From an uncultured Clostridia bacterium (GTDB taxonomy: Bacteria; Bacillota; Clostridia; Christensenellales; CAG-314), in NCBI GenBank assembly GCA_947625185.1, contig CANQNJ010000011.1:1-44752 (forward strand): 44,752 nt of DNA, given 5' to 3'. Positions 1 through 7,062 of this stretch are shown here, one piece after another. Both the position numbers and the translations under genes were made by a program. The notes under the pieces are model-generated. The model saw only the letters and a list, made by a program, of their open reading frames with translations, searched no databases and had not been told where the DNA came from. Position 1 is the stretch's first letter. Every line of letters begins with the position of its first letter.

Positions 1-7
1 AAAGAAA

Positions 8-43
8 CCCTCTATCTGCGGCAGTACTGCCGCAGATAGAGGG
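8..43 (-). terminator. 36-bp perfect palindrome, probable terminator on the minus strand
   Basis: Positions 8-43 form a perfect 36-bp palindrome centred on AGTACT. On the minus strand it is followed by TTTCTTT (positions 7-1), so it can act as an intrinsic terminator for the leftward gene ending at 247, although two further hairpins (64-90 and 110-142) lie between. A protein-binding palindrome cannot be excluded. Confidence 0.45.
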
Positions 44-63
44 ATCCAATCGATTCAATTATA

Positions 64-104
64 TGTTGGGAAAATACCTACACCCCAACATTTGACATAG
101 AGCC
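64..104. repeat. Intergenic hairpin repeat, copy 1 (TGTTGGG type)
   Basis: TGTTGGG at 64-70 pairs with CCCAACA at 84-90, and the following bases (91-104) read TTTGACATAGAGCC. The same arrangement, hairpin followed by TTCGGCATAGAGCC, occurs at 4406-4460. Both copies sit just past the 3' end of a leftward gene. It is noncoding; its function is unknown. Confidence 0.55.
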
Positions 105-109
105 AACAA

Positions 110-142
110 ATAAGCGGTTTGACTAACCGCCAAACCGCTTAT
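110..142 (-). terminator. Hairpin, possible terminator
   Basis: A perfect 12-bp stem (110-121 with 131-142) and a 9-base loop lie 3' of the leftward membrane-protein gene. The run after the stem on the minus strand is T-rich but short, so termination is plausible rather than clear. Confidence 0.35.
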
Positions 143-246
143 TTATAGAATCCCTATGAACACCCGCCAAATGGAGCGACGTTTTTTTGCAAAAAGTTAA
201 TTTGTGTTTTTATTTATCCGACTTTATCTCAAATCGTCCGAGAGAA

Positions 247-1581
247 TTACAGACCCAACAGGTCGCGCAATTTTTCGATCTTGGATTGCATATCGGGATC
301 GTCTGCGTATTCGTCGGCTTTGGCGTCGAGAACCTGTTCGACGACATCTTTTTGTTCATCGCTAAGCACGTCGTCCGGCAGATCTACGCTTTGAAGAGCG
401 GGCAACACAATGTTGCTGTCCAAAATATCGTCTACTATATCCGACGCTTGCTCCTTGGTAATGGACTCCGCTTGCGCATAACCGCAGAGATCCTCGATAA
501 TTTTGCCTTCGTCAGAAAAACTCACTTCGTCGAGATCTATCGAGCCAAAGTCGATATCGACGGGCAAATCCATACCCTCGGCGAGACCGCTGAGAGTATC
601 CGTAATGGTTTTCTTTGCCTCGTCCGGCAATTCGCCTTTGATTTCGTCAAGTTTGCCGAGTACATCGTACAATTCATCGAAATTCGGCTTTCCGTCCGCC
701 GAAATTATCCCTTGGAAATCAATATCTTGAAGCTGAATCAATTGCTCTGCCATATCCGCAACGCCCTTAACAGCCGCAACCGTACCGGAAAGAGTTATCT
801 TTCTCGTCGTCATTTCACCGTTCTCGTCCGTCACCGTCATTTCTACGCTGGAAACCCATTCAAACGGTTTGGAAAACGCGTCGTAGAACTTGCCCGTAGA
901 GGAATCGGAATAATCAATGAATATGTTCAGGATCTTCATCAACTCCGGATCGATGGCGGATTGAGCGGGTTCGCCTTCCTTATCTTCATCGGCAAAAGCC
1001 TGCACGTTTACGACCTGTGCCGACGCGTTGACGCCCGCATCGGACAGTCCTTGCAGCGTATTGACGGCATGCCCTATCTTGCCTACCTGGAAGCACAGAC
1101 CGGAAATGATTATGCAGAAAGCAAATCCGACGATCAAGCCCTGTCCTGCGCCTATTGCCGCGCCGATAAGACGACGTCTCTTCACGTTGCCCTCGCTATC
1201 CTTGTAGGGCTTGACGAATATCTTGCATATGGGATATGCGATAGCCCAAGTGAGGAACAGGAACAACGAGAACAGCAACAAGAACACAACTATCTTTGTC
1301 AAACTTTGGGCGAGCGCCACAGCAATGTTGCTGAGATCGGCTTGCGGGAACGAATCCTTTATCATATCTGCCAAGTAAGCACTCAACTTCTTATCGGTCA
1401 CTTGGATATTCATAACGGACTTGCTTATTACTCCGCAGAGTGAAAAAGCGAGTATCAATGCCACGAGTATAAGCCCCAAACGGAGTGTGGCGCGACGCCA
1501 TCCGCGCAGCAAACCGAGCAGAATGCCGCTGACAATGGGCAATATCGTGATCAGTATCACTGCCAATGTAATGTAGTTCAT
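247..1581 (-). CDS. CvpA-like integral membrane protein
   Basis: This 444-residue protein has four predicted membrane segments in its N-terminal third (about residues 4-25, 30-53, 92-115 and 140-165). The second follows a short basic loop with GLLRGWRRA, the layout of the CvpA (colicin V production) family. The remaining 270 residues are acidic, helical and soluble, rich in D/E, L and V, and are not typical of short CvpA proteins (about 170 residues), so this is a long variant. The ATG is preceded by AAGGAG, and a strong promoter lies about 150 bases upstream, leaving a long leader. No cytosolic partner is adjacent. Family assignment rests on the N-terminal part only; its role (envelope or secretion related in relatives) cannot be told from here. 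Confidence 0.6.
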   Translation of the reverse strand: MNYITLAVILITILPIVSGILLGLLRGWRRATLRLGLILVALILAFSLCGVISKSVMNIQVTDKKLSAYLADMIKDSFPQADLSNIAVALAQSLTKIVVFLLLFSLFLFLTWAIAYPICKIFVKPYKDSEGNVKRRRLIGAAIGAGQGLIVGFAFCIIISGLCFQVGKIGHAVNTLQGLSDAGVNASAQVVNVQAFADEDKEGEPAQSAIDPELMKILNIFIDYSDSSTGKFYDAFSKPFEWVSSVEMTVTDENGEMTTRKITLSGTVAAVKGVADMAEQLIQLQDIDFQGIISADGKPNFDELYDVLGKLDEIKGELPDEAKKTITDTLSGLAEGMDLPVDIDFGSIDLDEVSFSDEGKIIEDLCGYAQAESITKEQASDIVDDILDSNIVLPALQSVDLPDDVLSDEQKDVVEQVLDAKADEYADDPDMQSKIEKLRDLLGL

Positions 1582-1733
1582 TTGACTCTCCTTTATAATT
1601 TATGTATATTCGTTTTGTTTTGCAAGTAATGTCCCGACCGCGTTTTTTGCGACGACCGGACGTCTTACGAGACCAAAACCGCGCTACCCGTGCAAAGATG
1701 AACAAGCAAGCGCTTAGTTTTCGGTTACGTTTA

Positions 1734-1762
1734 ATTATAACACTATATTTGTTATCGGTCAA
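1734..1762 (-). promoter_or_regulatory. Sigma-A promoter of the CvpA-like gene
   Basis: On the minus strand TTGACC (1757-1762), a 17-base spacer and TATAAT (1734-1739). The transcript would carry a leader of about 145 bases with some inverted repeats; no known riboswitch was recognised. Confidence 0.65.
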
Positions 1763-1796
1763 GATAAATTATTGCTATATTTGAAATAAATAATTT

Positions 1797-1831
1797 GAAA
1801 AAAGAAACCCCAAGGAAATGATCCTCGGGGT
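1797..1831 (-). terminator. Intrinsic terminator of gapA
   Basis: On the minus strand ACCCCGAGG pairs with CCTTGGGGT (1831-1823 with 1815-1807, one mismatch), followed by TTCTTTTTT. It lies about 45 bases after the gapA stop. Confidence 0.8.
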
Positions 1832-1876
1832 ATCGTACAGAGTTTAGTACAAGTTTCGTCTCGCGTGTGGTCGAAA

Positions 1877-2938
1877 TTATTCGCAAAGTTCCGCAAAATA
1901 CTTGATAGTGCGTACCATCTGCGTGGTATAACTGTTCTCGTTGTCATACCAAGCCACGACCTGCACCTGATAGGTATCGTCATCCAACTTGGAAACCATA
2001 GTCTGAGTCGCGTCGAAAATGGAACCGTGGGTCTCGCCGATGATATCGCTGGAAACAATGGGATCCTCGTTGTAACCGTAACTCTCGTTGGCAACGCTCT
2101 TCATATATGCGTTGATGCTTTCCTTGGTGATATCGCGTCCCTTGACGACGGCGACGAGTATTGTCGTGCTGCCCGTGCATACGGGTACGCGTTGAGCGGA
2201 ACCGATCAACTTCTTGTCAAGCTCTGGGATAACGAGACCGATGGCTTTCGCCGCACCGGTGGAATTGGGAACAATATTCTGAGCTGCTGCGCGCGCACGG
2301 CGAAGGTCGCCCTTGCGATGAGGTCCGTCCAGAACCATCTGATCGCCCGTGTATGCGTGAACGGTGGTCATTATGCCGCTGACGATGGGAGCGTAATCGT
2401 TCAAAGCCTTTGCCATGGGAGCAAGGCAGTTTGTCGTGCAGCTTGCCGCGGATATGATCGTATCGGTAGGTTTGAGAATGCCCTCGTTTACGCCGAATAC
2501 AACCGTGGGAAGATCGTTGCCCGCGGGTGCGGAAATGATGACCTTCTTGGCGCCTGCTGTAATGTGAGCCTGACTCTTGGCTTTGCTTGTGTAGAAGCCC
2601 GTGCATTCCAACACTACGTCTACGCGCAGCTTCTTCCAGGGAAGTTTGTCAGCCTTGGGTTCGGCATAGATATTGATCGTCTTGCCGTCTACCGTAAGCG
2701 TACCGGGAGTAAGAACCTTCTTGGTCTCCTCGTCTACAACAGGCTCCGTGCTGGATATATCGTGATCGTAGCGACCCTGAGCCGTGTCATACTTCAACAG
2801 ATGAGCAAGCATCTTGGGGCTGGTGAGGTCGTTGATAGCGACGATTTCGTAGCCCTTTGCGCCGAACATCTGACGGAATGCAAGACGTCCTATACGTCCG
2901 AAGCCGTTAATTGCAACTCTTACTTTTTTTTGTGCCAT
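1877..2938 (-). CDS. gapA: Glyceraldehyde-3-phosphate dehydrogenase
   Basis: It catalyses oxidative phosphorylation of glyceraldehyde-3-phosphate to 1,3-bisphosphoglycerate in cytosolic glycolysis. The 353-residue protein has the N-terminal Rossmann motif NGFGRIGR (11-18), Asp37 in IND, as usual for NAD-preferring enzymes, and the active-site block SCTTNC with nucleophile Cys167 and partner His194 in the [10 protein letters not shown] stretch. Length is slightly above the usual 330-340 because of a short acidic insertion near residues 62-80. The ATG follows GGAGG by 9 bases. It is monocistronic, with its own promoter (3062-3090) and terminator (1797-1831), and diverges from the aldolase gene, so two consecutive-pathway enzymes share a control region of about 280 bases. 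Confidence 0.97.
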   Translation of the reverse strand: MAQKKVRVAINGFGRIGRLAFRQMFGAKGYEIVAINDLTSPKMLAHLLKYDTAQGRYDHDISSTEPVVDEETKKVLTPGTLTVDGKTINIYAEPKADKLPWKKLRVDVVLECTGFYTSKAKSQAHITAGAKKVIISAPAGNDLPTVVFGVNEGILKPTDTIISAASCTTNCLAPMAKALNDYAPIVSGIMTTVHAYTGDQMVLDGPHRKGDLRRARAAAQNIVPNSTGAAKAIGLVIPELDKKLIGSAQRVPVCTGSTTILVAVVKGRDITKESINAYMKSVANESYGYNEDPIVSSDIIGETHGSIFDATQTMVSKLDDDTYQVQVVAWYDNENSYTTQMVRTIKYFAELCE

Positions 2939-3061
2939 TGTGAGTTTACCTCCAAAAAAATTTTTAGTTGGTTTTGCAATACTTCTTTACTAAAAATAGG
3001 TATTGTGGTACAATATCCATGAAGCAAAAAGCTTCTTGGTGTCCAAATCCACTATTCCAAA

Positions 3062-3090
3062 TTATAGCACAAGGCAAAACGTTTGACAAC
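3062..3090 (-). promoter_or_regulatory. Sigma-A promoter of gapA
   Basis: On the minus strand TTGTCA (3085-3090), exactly 17 bases, then TATAAT (3062-3067). The leader contains a small GAAGC/GCTTC hairpin around 3020-3034. Confidence 0.75.
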
Positions 3091-3162
3091 ACAAAATAAT
3101 AAATTTTGACTATAAATTTCCATTTTGCCTTGCATAAAATCTATTTATACAGGATGTGCGGT

Positions 3163-3192
3163 TTGACGACGAAACGTGCGTCCGTGCATAAA
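3163..3192 (+). promoter_or_regulatory. Candidate promoter of fba
   Basis: TTGACG (3163-3168), 18 bases, then CATAAA (3187-3192), with a leader of about 20 bases to the ATG. A similar motif, TGCATAAAATCTAT, occurs upstream at 3131 after TTGACT (3107-3112), and TGCATAAAATCCAT at 3185. This may be a duplicated promoter or an operator. Confidence 0.4.
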
Positions 3193-3218
3193 ATCCATAT
3201 ATTCTGGGAGGTAAAATA

Positions 3219-4154
3219 ATGCCATTAGTAACAACAAAAGAGATGTTCGCCGCCGCTTACAAGGGCGGCTATGCCGTGGGCGCATTCAACGTCAACGATA
3301 TGGAGATGATCCAAGCAATTGTCGAAGCGGCAAATGAATGCCGTTCTCCCGTGATATTGCAAGTATCGGCGGGTGCGCGCAAGTATGCCAACCCCGTCTA
3401 CCTCAAACACCTTGTAGACGCCGCTGTGGAAACTACCGATATCCCCATCGCGCTGCACCTCGACCACGGCGCGGACTTCGACATATGCAAGTCCTCTATC
3501 GACGGCGGCTTCACTTCCGTTATGATAGACGCAAGCTCCAAGCCTTGGGAAGAGAATATCGCGCTTACGCGCAAAGTTACGGAATACGCTCACGCGCACG
3601 GCGTAGTGGTCGAAGCGGAACTCGGCAAACTTGCGGGCGTAGAGGATGACGTCAACGTAGACGCCAAAGACGCGCTGTTCACGAGTCCCGACGAAGTGGA
3701 AGAATTTACCGCCCGTACGGGTATAGACAGTCTGGCAATAGCTATCGGCACAAGTCACGGCGCGTACAAATTCAAACCCGGACAGGATCCGAAGCTCAGA
3801 TTGGACATTCTGGAAGAAATCGGCAAGAGACTGCCTGACTTTCCGATTGTTCTGCACGGAGCGAGCAGCGTTCCGCAGGACAAGGTGGCTATCGTCAATC
3901 AATACGGCGGAGAAATGCCCAACGCAATCGGCATCCCCGAAAGCGAATTGAGAAAAGCCGCTCAAATGGCGGTATGCAAGATCAATATCGACAGCGACCT
4001 GAGAGTAGCGTTCACCGCCGCCGTAAGAAAACACTTTGCGGATTATCCCTCTCACTTCGATCCGAGACAGTATCTAGGCGACGCGCGCGCTATGATGAAA
4101 GAAATGGTAAAACACAAGATAGTAAACGTTCTCGGCAGCGCAAACAAAGCGTAA
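3219..4154 (+). CDS. fba: Class II fructose-bisphosphate aldolase
   Basis: This zinc enzyme interconverts fructose-1,6-bisphosphate with dihydroxyacetone phosphate and glyceraldehyde-3-phosphate. The 311 residues cover the full class IIA/B barrel. Visible are catalytic Asp82 and zinc ligand His83 in LHLDHGADF, Glu134 in EAELG, zinc ligands His180 (AIGTSHGAYKF) and His213 (LHGASS), and the phosphate-binding stretch NIDSD (256-260). The ATG is preceded by GGGAGGT at good spacing. It is transcribed divergently from gapA. No terminator follows directly; the first strong one is at 4352-4386, beyond a repeat element. Tagatose-bisphosphate or 2-deoxy variants belong to the same superfamily, but the sequence fits the glycolytic FbaA/Fba type. 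Confidence 0.95.
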   Translation: MPLVTTKEMFAAAYKGGYAVGAFNVNDMEMIQAIVEAANECRSPVILQVSAGARKYANPVYLKHLVDAAVETTDIPIALHLDHGADFDICKSSIDGGFTSVMIDASSKPWEENIALTRKVTEYAHAHGVVVEAELGKLAGVEDDVNVDAKDALFTSPDEVEEFTARTGIDSLAIAIGTSHGAYKFKPGQDPKLRLDILEEIGKRLPDFPIVLHGASSVPQDKVAIVNQYGGEMPNAIGIPESELRKAAQMAVCKINIDSDLRVAFTAAVRKHFADYPSHFDPRQYLGDARAMMKEMVKHKIVNVLGSANKA

Positions 4155-4198
4155 TTGCCATAAGATACGTTGCGGCAGTTGTTCGCACAGGTAGTCGC

Positions 4199-4321
4199 GC
4201 AACGGAATTTTCGCTTTGTTCGCCACTATGCGCGACACACACATCTCGCGCGCAAATTCCGCTTTTATTGTAAGTCGACCTCTGTATTTCGTATACTTCT
4301 ACCGCTGCATTTCTCACAGAA
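4199..4321 (+). repeat. Palindromic intergenic element, copy A
   Basis: This 123-bp noncoding stretch is about 85% identical by hand alignment to 35822-35950. It opens with a hairpin whose outer arms are 4203-4214 and 4250-4261; the inner stem, perfect in copy B, is largely eroded here. The right part, ending in ATTTCTCACAGAA, is well conserved in both copies. Each copy lies past the 3' end of a rightward gene. No open reading frame or transposase is inside, so a MITE-like or REP-like element is likely. Confidence 0.65.
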
Positions 4322-4351
4322 TAATAAAATACTTGCTCTGTCAATACACAG

Positions 4352-4386
4352 AAAAGAACCGACCGCGTTTCGCAGTCGGCTCTTTT
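4352..4386. terminator. Bidirectional intrinsic terminator
   Basis: AAAAGAACCGAC at 4352-4363 pairs with GTCGGCTCTTTT at 4375-4386 (one mismatch), with further GCG/CGC pairing in the loop and A/T runs on both sides. It can stop fba transcription from the left and the zinc-ribbon transcript from the right. Confidence 0.7.
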
Positions 4387-4393
4387 CATAAAG

Positions 4394-4462
4394 TTCTGTT
4401 AGAAATGTTGGGGTGTAGAAGAAAATAATTTTCTTTGACCCCAACATTCGGCATAGAGCCCA
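4394..4462. repeat. Intergenic hairpin repeat, copy 2, joined to an inverted end of the palindromic element
   Basis: Positions 4394-4422 are, in inverted orientation, a copy of the right end of the palindromic element (25 of 29 bases match 35924-35952), so 4296-4321 and 4394-4422 form an inverted repeat around the terminator. Overlapping it, TGTTGGGGT (4406-4414) pairs with ACCCCAACA (4438-4446), with a second perfect stem AAGAAAA/TTTTCTT inside; the following TTCGGCATAGAGCC matches the repeat at 91-104. Confidence 0.6.
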
Positions 4463-4467
4463 AATAA

Positions 4468-4803
4468 TCAGCCGATGTAATTTTCCGTGTCGGCGCACAG
4501 CAGCAAAATGCCTGCGACAAGGTTGACGAACAACAGCGTACACACCTTGAATCCCACGCCTATCGGTTCACGCTTGTCCAGACGGCGACACGCCGAAAGG
4601 GTCATTGGCAAAGTCCAGGCAAGCCCGATGAATAATGTGGAAAGGCTGATGACCACGCAGCCGATGATCATGAATATCTTGATCGCAAGGAACAAGTCGT
4701 TACGATCCACATTGACCCGTTGGCTCTCCACGCGACAGCCGCACCGCGGGCACACCACGGCTTCGTCAAGCAGTTCATTACCGCAATGAGAACAGTATTT
4801 CAT
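4468..4803 (-). CDS. Zinc-ribbon membrane protein
   Basis: This 111-residue protein begins with a CxxC...CxxC zinc ribbon (Cys4, Cys7, Cys18, Cys21), of the short N-terminal type seen on many Firmicutes membrane proteins. Two hydrophobic segments follow, at about residues 40-66 and 84-103, separated by a basic loop. The ATG follows AGGAGG by 6 bases. It appears to be transcribed alone between the repeat region and the acyltransferase gene. The ribbon probably faces the cytosol. No specific function can be inferred; relatives are annotated only as zinc-ribbon domain proteins. Confidence 0.75.
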   Translation of the reverse strand: MKYCSHCGNELLDEAVVCPRCGCRVESQRVNVDRNDLFLAIKIFMIIGCVVISLSTLFIGLAWTLPMTLSACRRLDKREPIGVGFKVCTLLFVNLVAGILLLCADTENYIG

Positions 4804-4876
4804 AATTTCCTCCTATGATATTGTATACGATTGAATGGAGACAATGCCTCGGCGCGTCCGACGCACAAACCGAGCG

Positions 4877-5581
4877 TCACTCGGAGATATATGCAAGGGA
4901 CTTGCCGTACACGCGCTCGTAAGTGCGCTTCCATTGCTCAAAGCAAATATTCATCATCCTCTCCGCATTGCGCTTGTCGTCCGTTCCGACGTCGGGATAG
5001 ATCGGTTCAAGAACGTTGACGACGGCGCGCTTATGCTTGCCCTCGAACGTAACGAAGAGGGGCACGACGGGCACACCGAACTTGGCTGCATACCGAAACG
5101 CTCCGATTTTGAGCGGACGCGGCTTCTCGTAATGCTGCCAAAGCGCTTCTTCGGGATAGAAATTGACAACGGCGCCGTTCTTCAACAACGCTTCGAGGGT
5201 GAGATTGAATTTCTTTTGCGCGGCGAAGCCTCCCCCGAGAGGCAAAAAACCCGCGCGCCGCATAATGAATCCGCCCAATCCCTTCTTGTTGTTGTGAGGC
5301 GCACCCGTGTGATAACTGCGGTAATGTCCCACCGCTTGCTTGACAAACAGGGTATCCACTATGGAAACGTGATTGCATACGCATATCGCGCCATTGATAC
5401 CTTTGAGATTCTTCTTGTCGCGCACTTTTAAGCCGAATCGGACAAAACAGAGTATCGGTCCCAACAGAAAGGTGACGGTACGGCAAAAGATACAGGACAA
5501 TCGGTAGAAAAAATTGGTCCTGACATACTTGTAATCGCCGTCGGGCATGATGTACCTCTTACCCTGCGGCAAATAATCCAC
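4877..5581 (-). CDS. plsC: 1-acyl-sn-glycerol-3-phosphate acyltransferase family protein
   Basis: A PlsC-type acyltransferase that likely makes phosphatidic acid from lysophosphatidic acid at the membrane. It shows the acceptor motif CNHVSIVD (His and Asp of the HX4D catalytic pair, about residues 71 and 76) and the substrate-binding block FYPEEALW, a variant of FPEGTR. A hydrophobic segment precedes the motif. I chose GTG at 5581 because GGAGG lies 11 bases upstream and the gene then follows the glycosyltransferase stop by 25 bases. The frame is open to a TTG at 5641, which would give 254 instead of 234 residues and a 35-base overlap but has no ribosome binding site. Coupling to a diacylglycerol glycosyltransferase-like gene suggests a glycolipid or membrane-lipid unit. 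Confidence 0.88.
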   Translation of the reverse strand: MDYLPQGKRYIMPDGDYKYVRTNFFYRLSCIFCRTVTFLLGPILCFVRFGLKVRDKKNLKGINGAICVCNHVSIVDTLFVKQAVGHYRSYHTGAPHNNKKGLGGFIMRRAGFLPLGGGFAAQKKFNLTLEALLKNGAVVNFYPEEALWQHYEKPRPLKIGAFRYAAKFGVPVVPLFVTFEGKHKRAVVNVLEPIYPDVGTDDKRNAERMMNICFEQWKRTYERVYGKSLAYISE

Positions 5582-5606
5582 GTCGAAGGCGCCCTCCGCC
5601 TCCAAC

Positions 5607-6815
5607 CTATTTATCAGACGATTGCGTTTGTTCTTCCTCAATTCTGTATTTTACCTGCTCGTACACTATGTCTGCTATCTGTTCGCCGCCGTCCACCGTT
5701 TTGTCGATATGCTCGGCGATAGCTTGTCTGCATCCGTCGAGCAAAGAGGGATCGGCGATGTATTTGTTGATAAGTTTCAGCGCGGTACGTCTGTGAAAAG
5801 CCGTTACGCCGCAACCGAAATACTTGACAAACAACTTGCAAGTGGCGCGTTCGATAGGATGCGGACAGAAATCCACCATTACCGGCGTACCGACAAACAG
5901 ACAGTCGAGTATCGCATTTGGTCCCGCCTTGGTCACAAAAAGATCGCATGCGGCATAGTACTCGTAAATTTTCTCGGTAAATCGGATAGGTATCAGCGTG
6001 ATATCGTCCCTCGCGCTTGCCGCCAATTTCTCAAATTCTTCGTAGAGTTTTTCATTCTTTCCCGCTAGGAAAATTATCGTCAGCGGCTGCTTGATGTGCG
6101 AAAGCAAATACTTGCAGTACTTTTTCGATTTGGACAGCGCATATGCTCCGTCGGCTATCATTATGCAGAACTTATCCTGCGGGATACCGTATTTGTCGCG
6201 GCATTGCCGCTTGGTCATATCGAACTCGCGGACGCACTTGCGCACGGTAAAGTACACCTGCCGCACCGCAGAGTAATCGAACTTGCGCTTGCGTATCGCC
6301 TCGGTGCTTGCGAGGCTGTTGTTGGTAATGAATACGTCGCACCGCCTATCCCACCAGACGTGTACGTTGTTGTCGGGATTGTAGCTTATGACGGTTACGT
6401 CCAGCTGCTTGGCGTAACGCCGCTTGTACTCCATTGCGCAGAAAGTAATGAAATAATGCGTGGAAATTATTACGTCCGGCAATCTGGAATGGAACGCCTC
6501 CACCATTTCGTTGACCGCCTTGCGGAAAAATACGTGATGCACCAGATTCATAAACGGACGTTTGCCGAGATTCATCACGGCGAAGATAAGGTCTCCGTAA
6601 TGCCATATTTTGTTGGTCGCCTTGGTCTGGTTGATAAGAAACTTCTCAAATTTGATAAGAGTTTCGTCCTGATCGTCCTGCATTATTTTGGATTCCATTA
6701 TATCCATTTTATCGCCGTATTTGGCTTTTAACCCGTCGGCGATGGCTTCCGCGGACATAATGTGTCCGAAACCCGATTCTATGTAAGTGACCAGAACTCT
6801 CGGTTTATTTGTCAT
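5607..6815 (-). CDS. MGDG-synthase-like glycosyltransferase (probable diacylglycerol glycosyltransferase)
   Basis: This 402-residue GT-B protein resembles the MGDG synthase / processive diacylglycerol glucosyltransferase family (UgtP type), which transfers sugar from a UDP-sugar to diacylglycerol on the cytoplasmic face. The N-terminal half has the acceptor-side motif YIESGFGHIMSAEAI, matching the GxGH of this family. The C-terminal half has the nucleotide-sugar site around TKAGPNAILDCLFVGTPVMV, equivalent to the GGxT...E region, although the expected acidic residue is replaced in part. The start is ATG at 6815: GGAG lies 9 bases before it, whereas the in-frame TTG at 6830 overlaps that Shine-Dalgarno sequence. 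It is followed by plsC on the same transcript. The sugar donor is not evident, though galE and a UDP-sugar pyrophosphorylase lie elsewhere in the window. Confidence 0.8.
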   Translation of the reverse strand: MTNKPRVLVTYIESGFGHIMSAEAIADGLKAKYGDKMDIMESKIMQDDQDETLIKFEKFLINQTKATNKIWHYGDLIFAVMNLGKRPFMNLVHHVFFRKAVNEMVEAFHSRLPDVIISTHYFITFCAMEYKRRYAKQLDVTVISYNPDNNVHVWWDRRCDVFITNNSLASTEAIRKRKFDYSAVRQVYFTVRKCVREFDMTKRQCRDKYGIPQDKFCIMIADGAYALSKSKKYCKYLLSHIKQPLTIIFLAGKNEKLYEEFEKLAASARDDITLIPIRFTEKIYEYYAACDLFVTKAGPNAILDCLFVGTPVMVDFCPHPIERATCKLFVKYFGCGVTAFHRRTALKLINKYIADPSLLDGCRQAIAEHIDKTVDGGEQIADIVYEQVKYRIEEEQTQSSDK

Positions 6816-6940
6816 TTTGCAATTCTCCAAGTAACGTATTACTTCTTTTTCCCAATTTGAGCGATTCGCAAACCTGCGGACAAACGAGGACGTGGATCGC
6901 AGCAGTACGCAATTGCCGGATATGCGTTACGGCATAGAAT

Positions 6941-6970
6941 AATATACCCCTTGCGTAAACAAAACGTCAA
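6941..6970 (-). promoter_or_regulatory. Candidate promoter of the glycosyltransferase-plsC unit
   Basis: On the minus strand TTGACG (6965-6970), 18 bases, then TATATT (6941-6946). The leader is about 125 bases. Confidence 0.55.
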
Positions 6971-6989
6971 CTCTAATTTCGGAATTTTT

Positions 6990-7035
6990 CCGAAAAAACA
7001 GTAAAAGTTGCTCTTTCTTTTGCGGAAAAAGCAAC
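6990..7035 (-). terminator. Terminator of the MATE-to-pepT operon
   Basis: On the minus strand GTTGCT (7035-7030) pairs with AGCAAC (7012-7007), extended by TTTC/GAAA pairing, followed by TTTTACTGTTTTTTC. A second small hairpin (6977-6995) comes next. It lies 28 bases after the pepT stop. Confidence 0.7.
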
Positions 7036-7062
7036 GATTTGATTTGTTTTATTGAAATGCCG

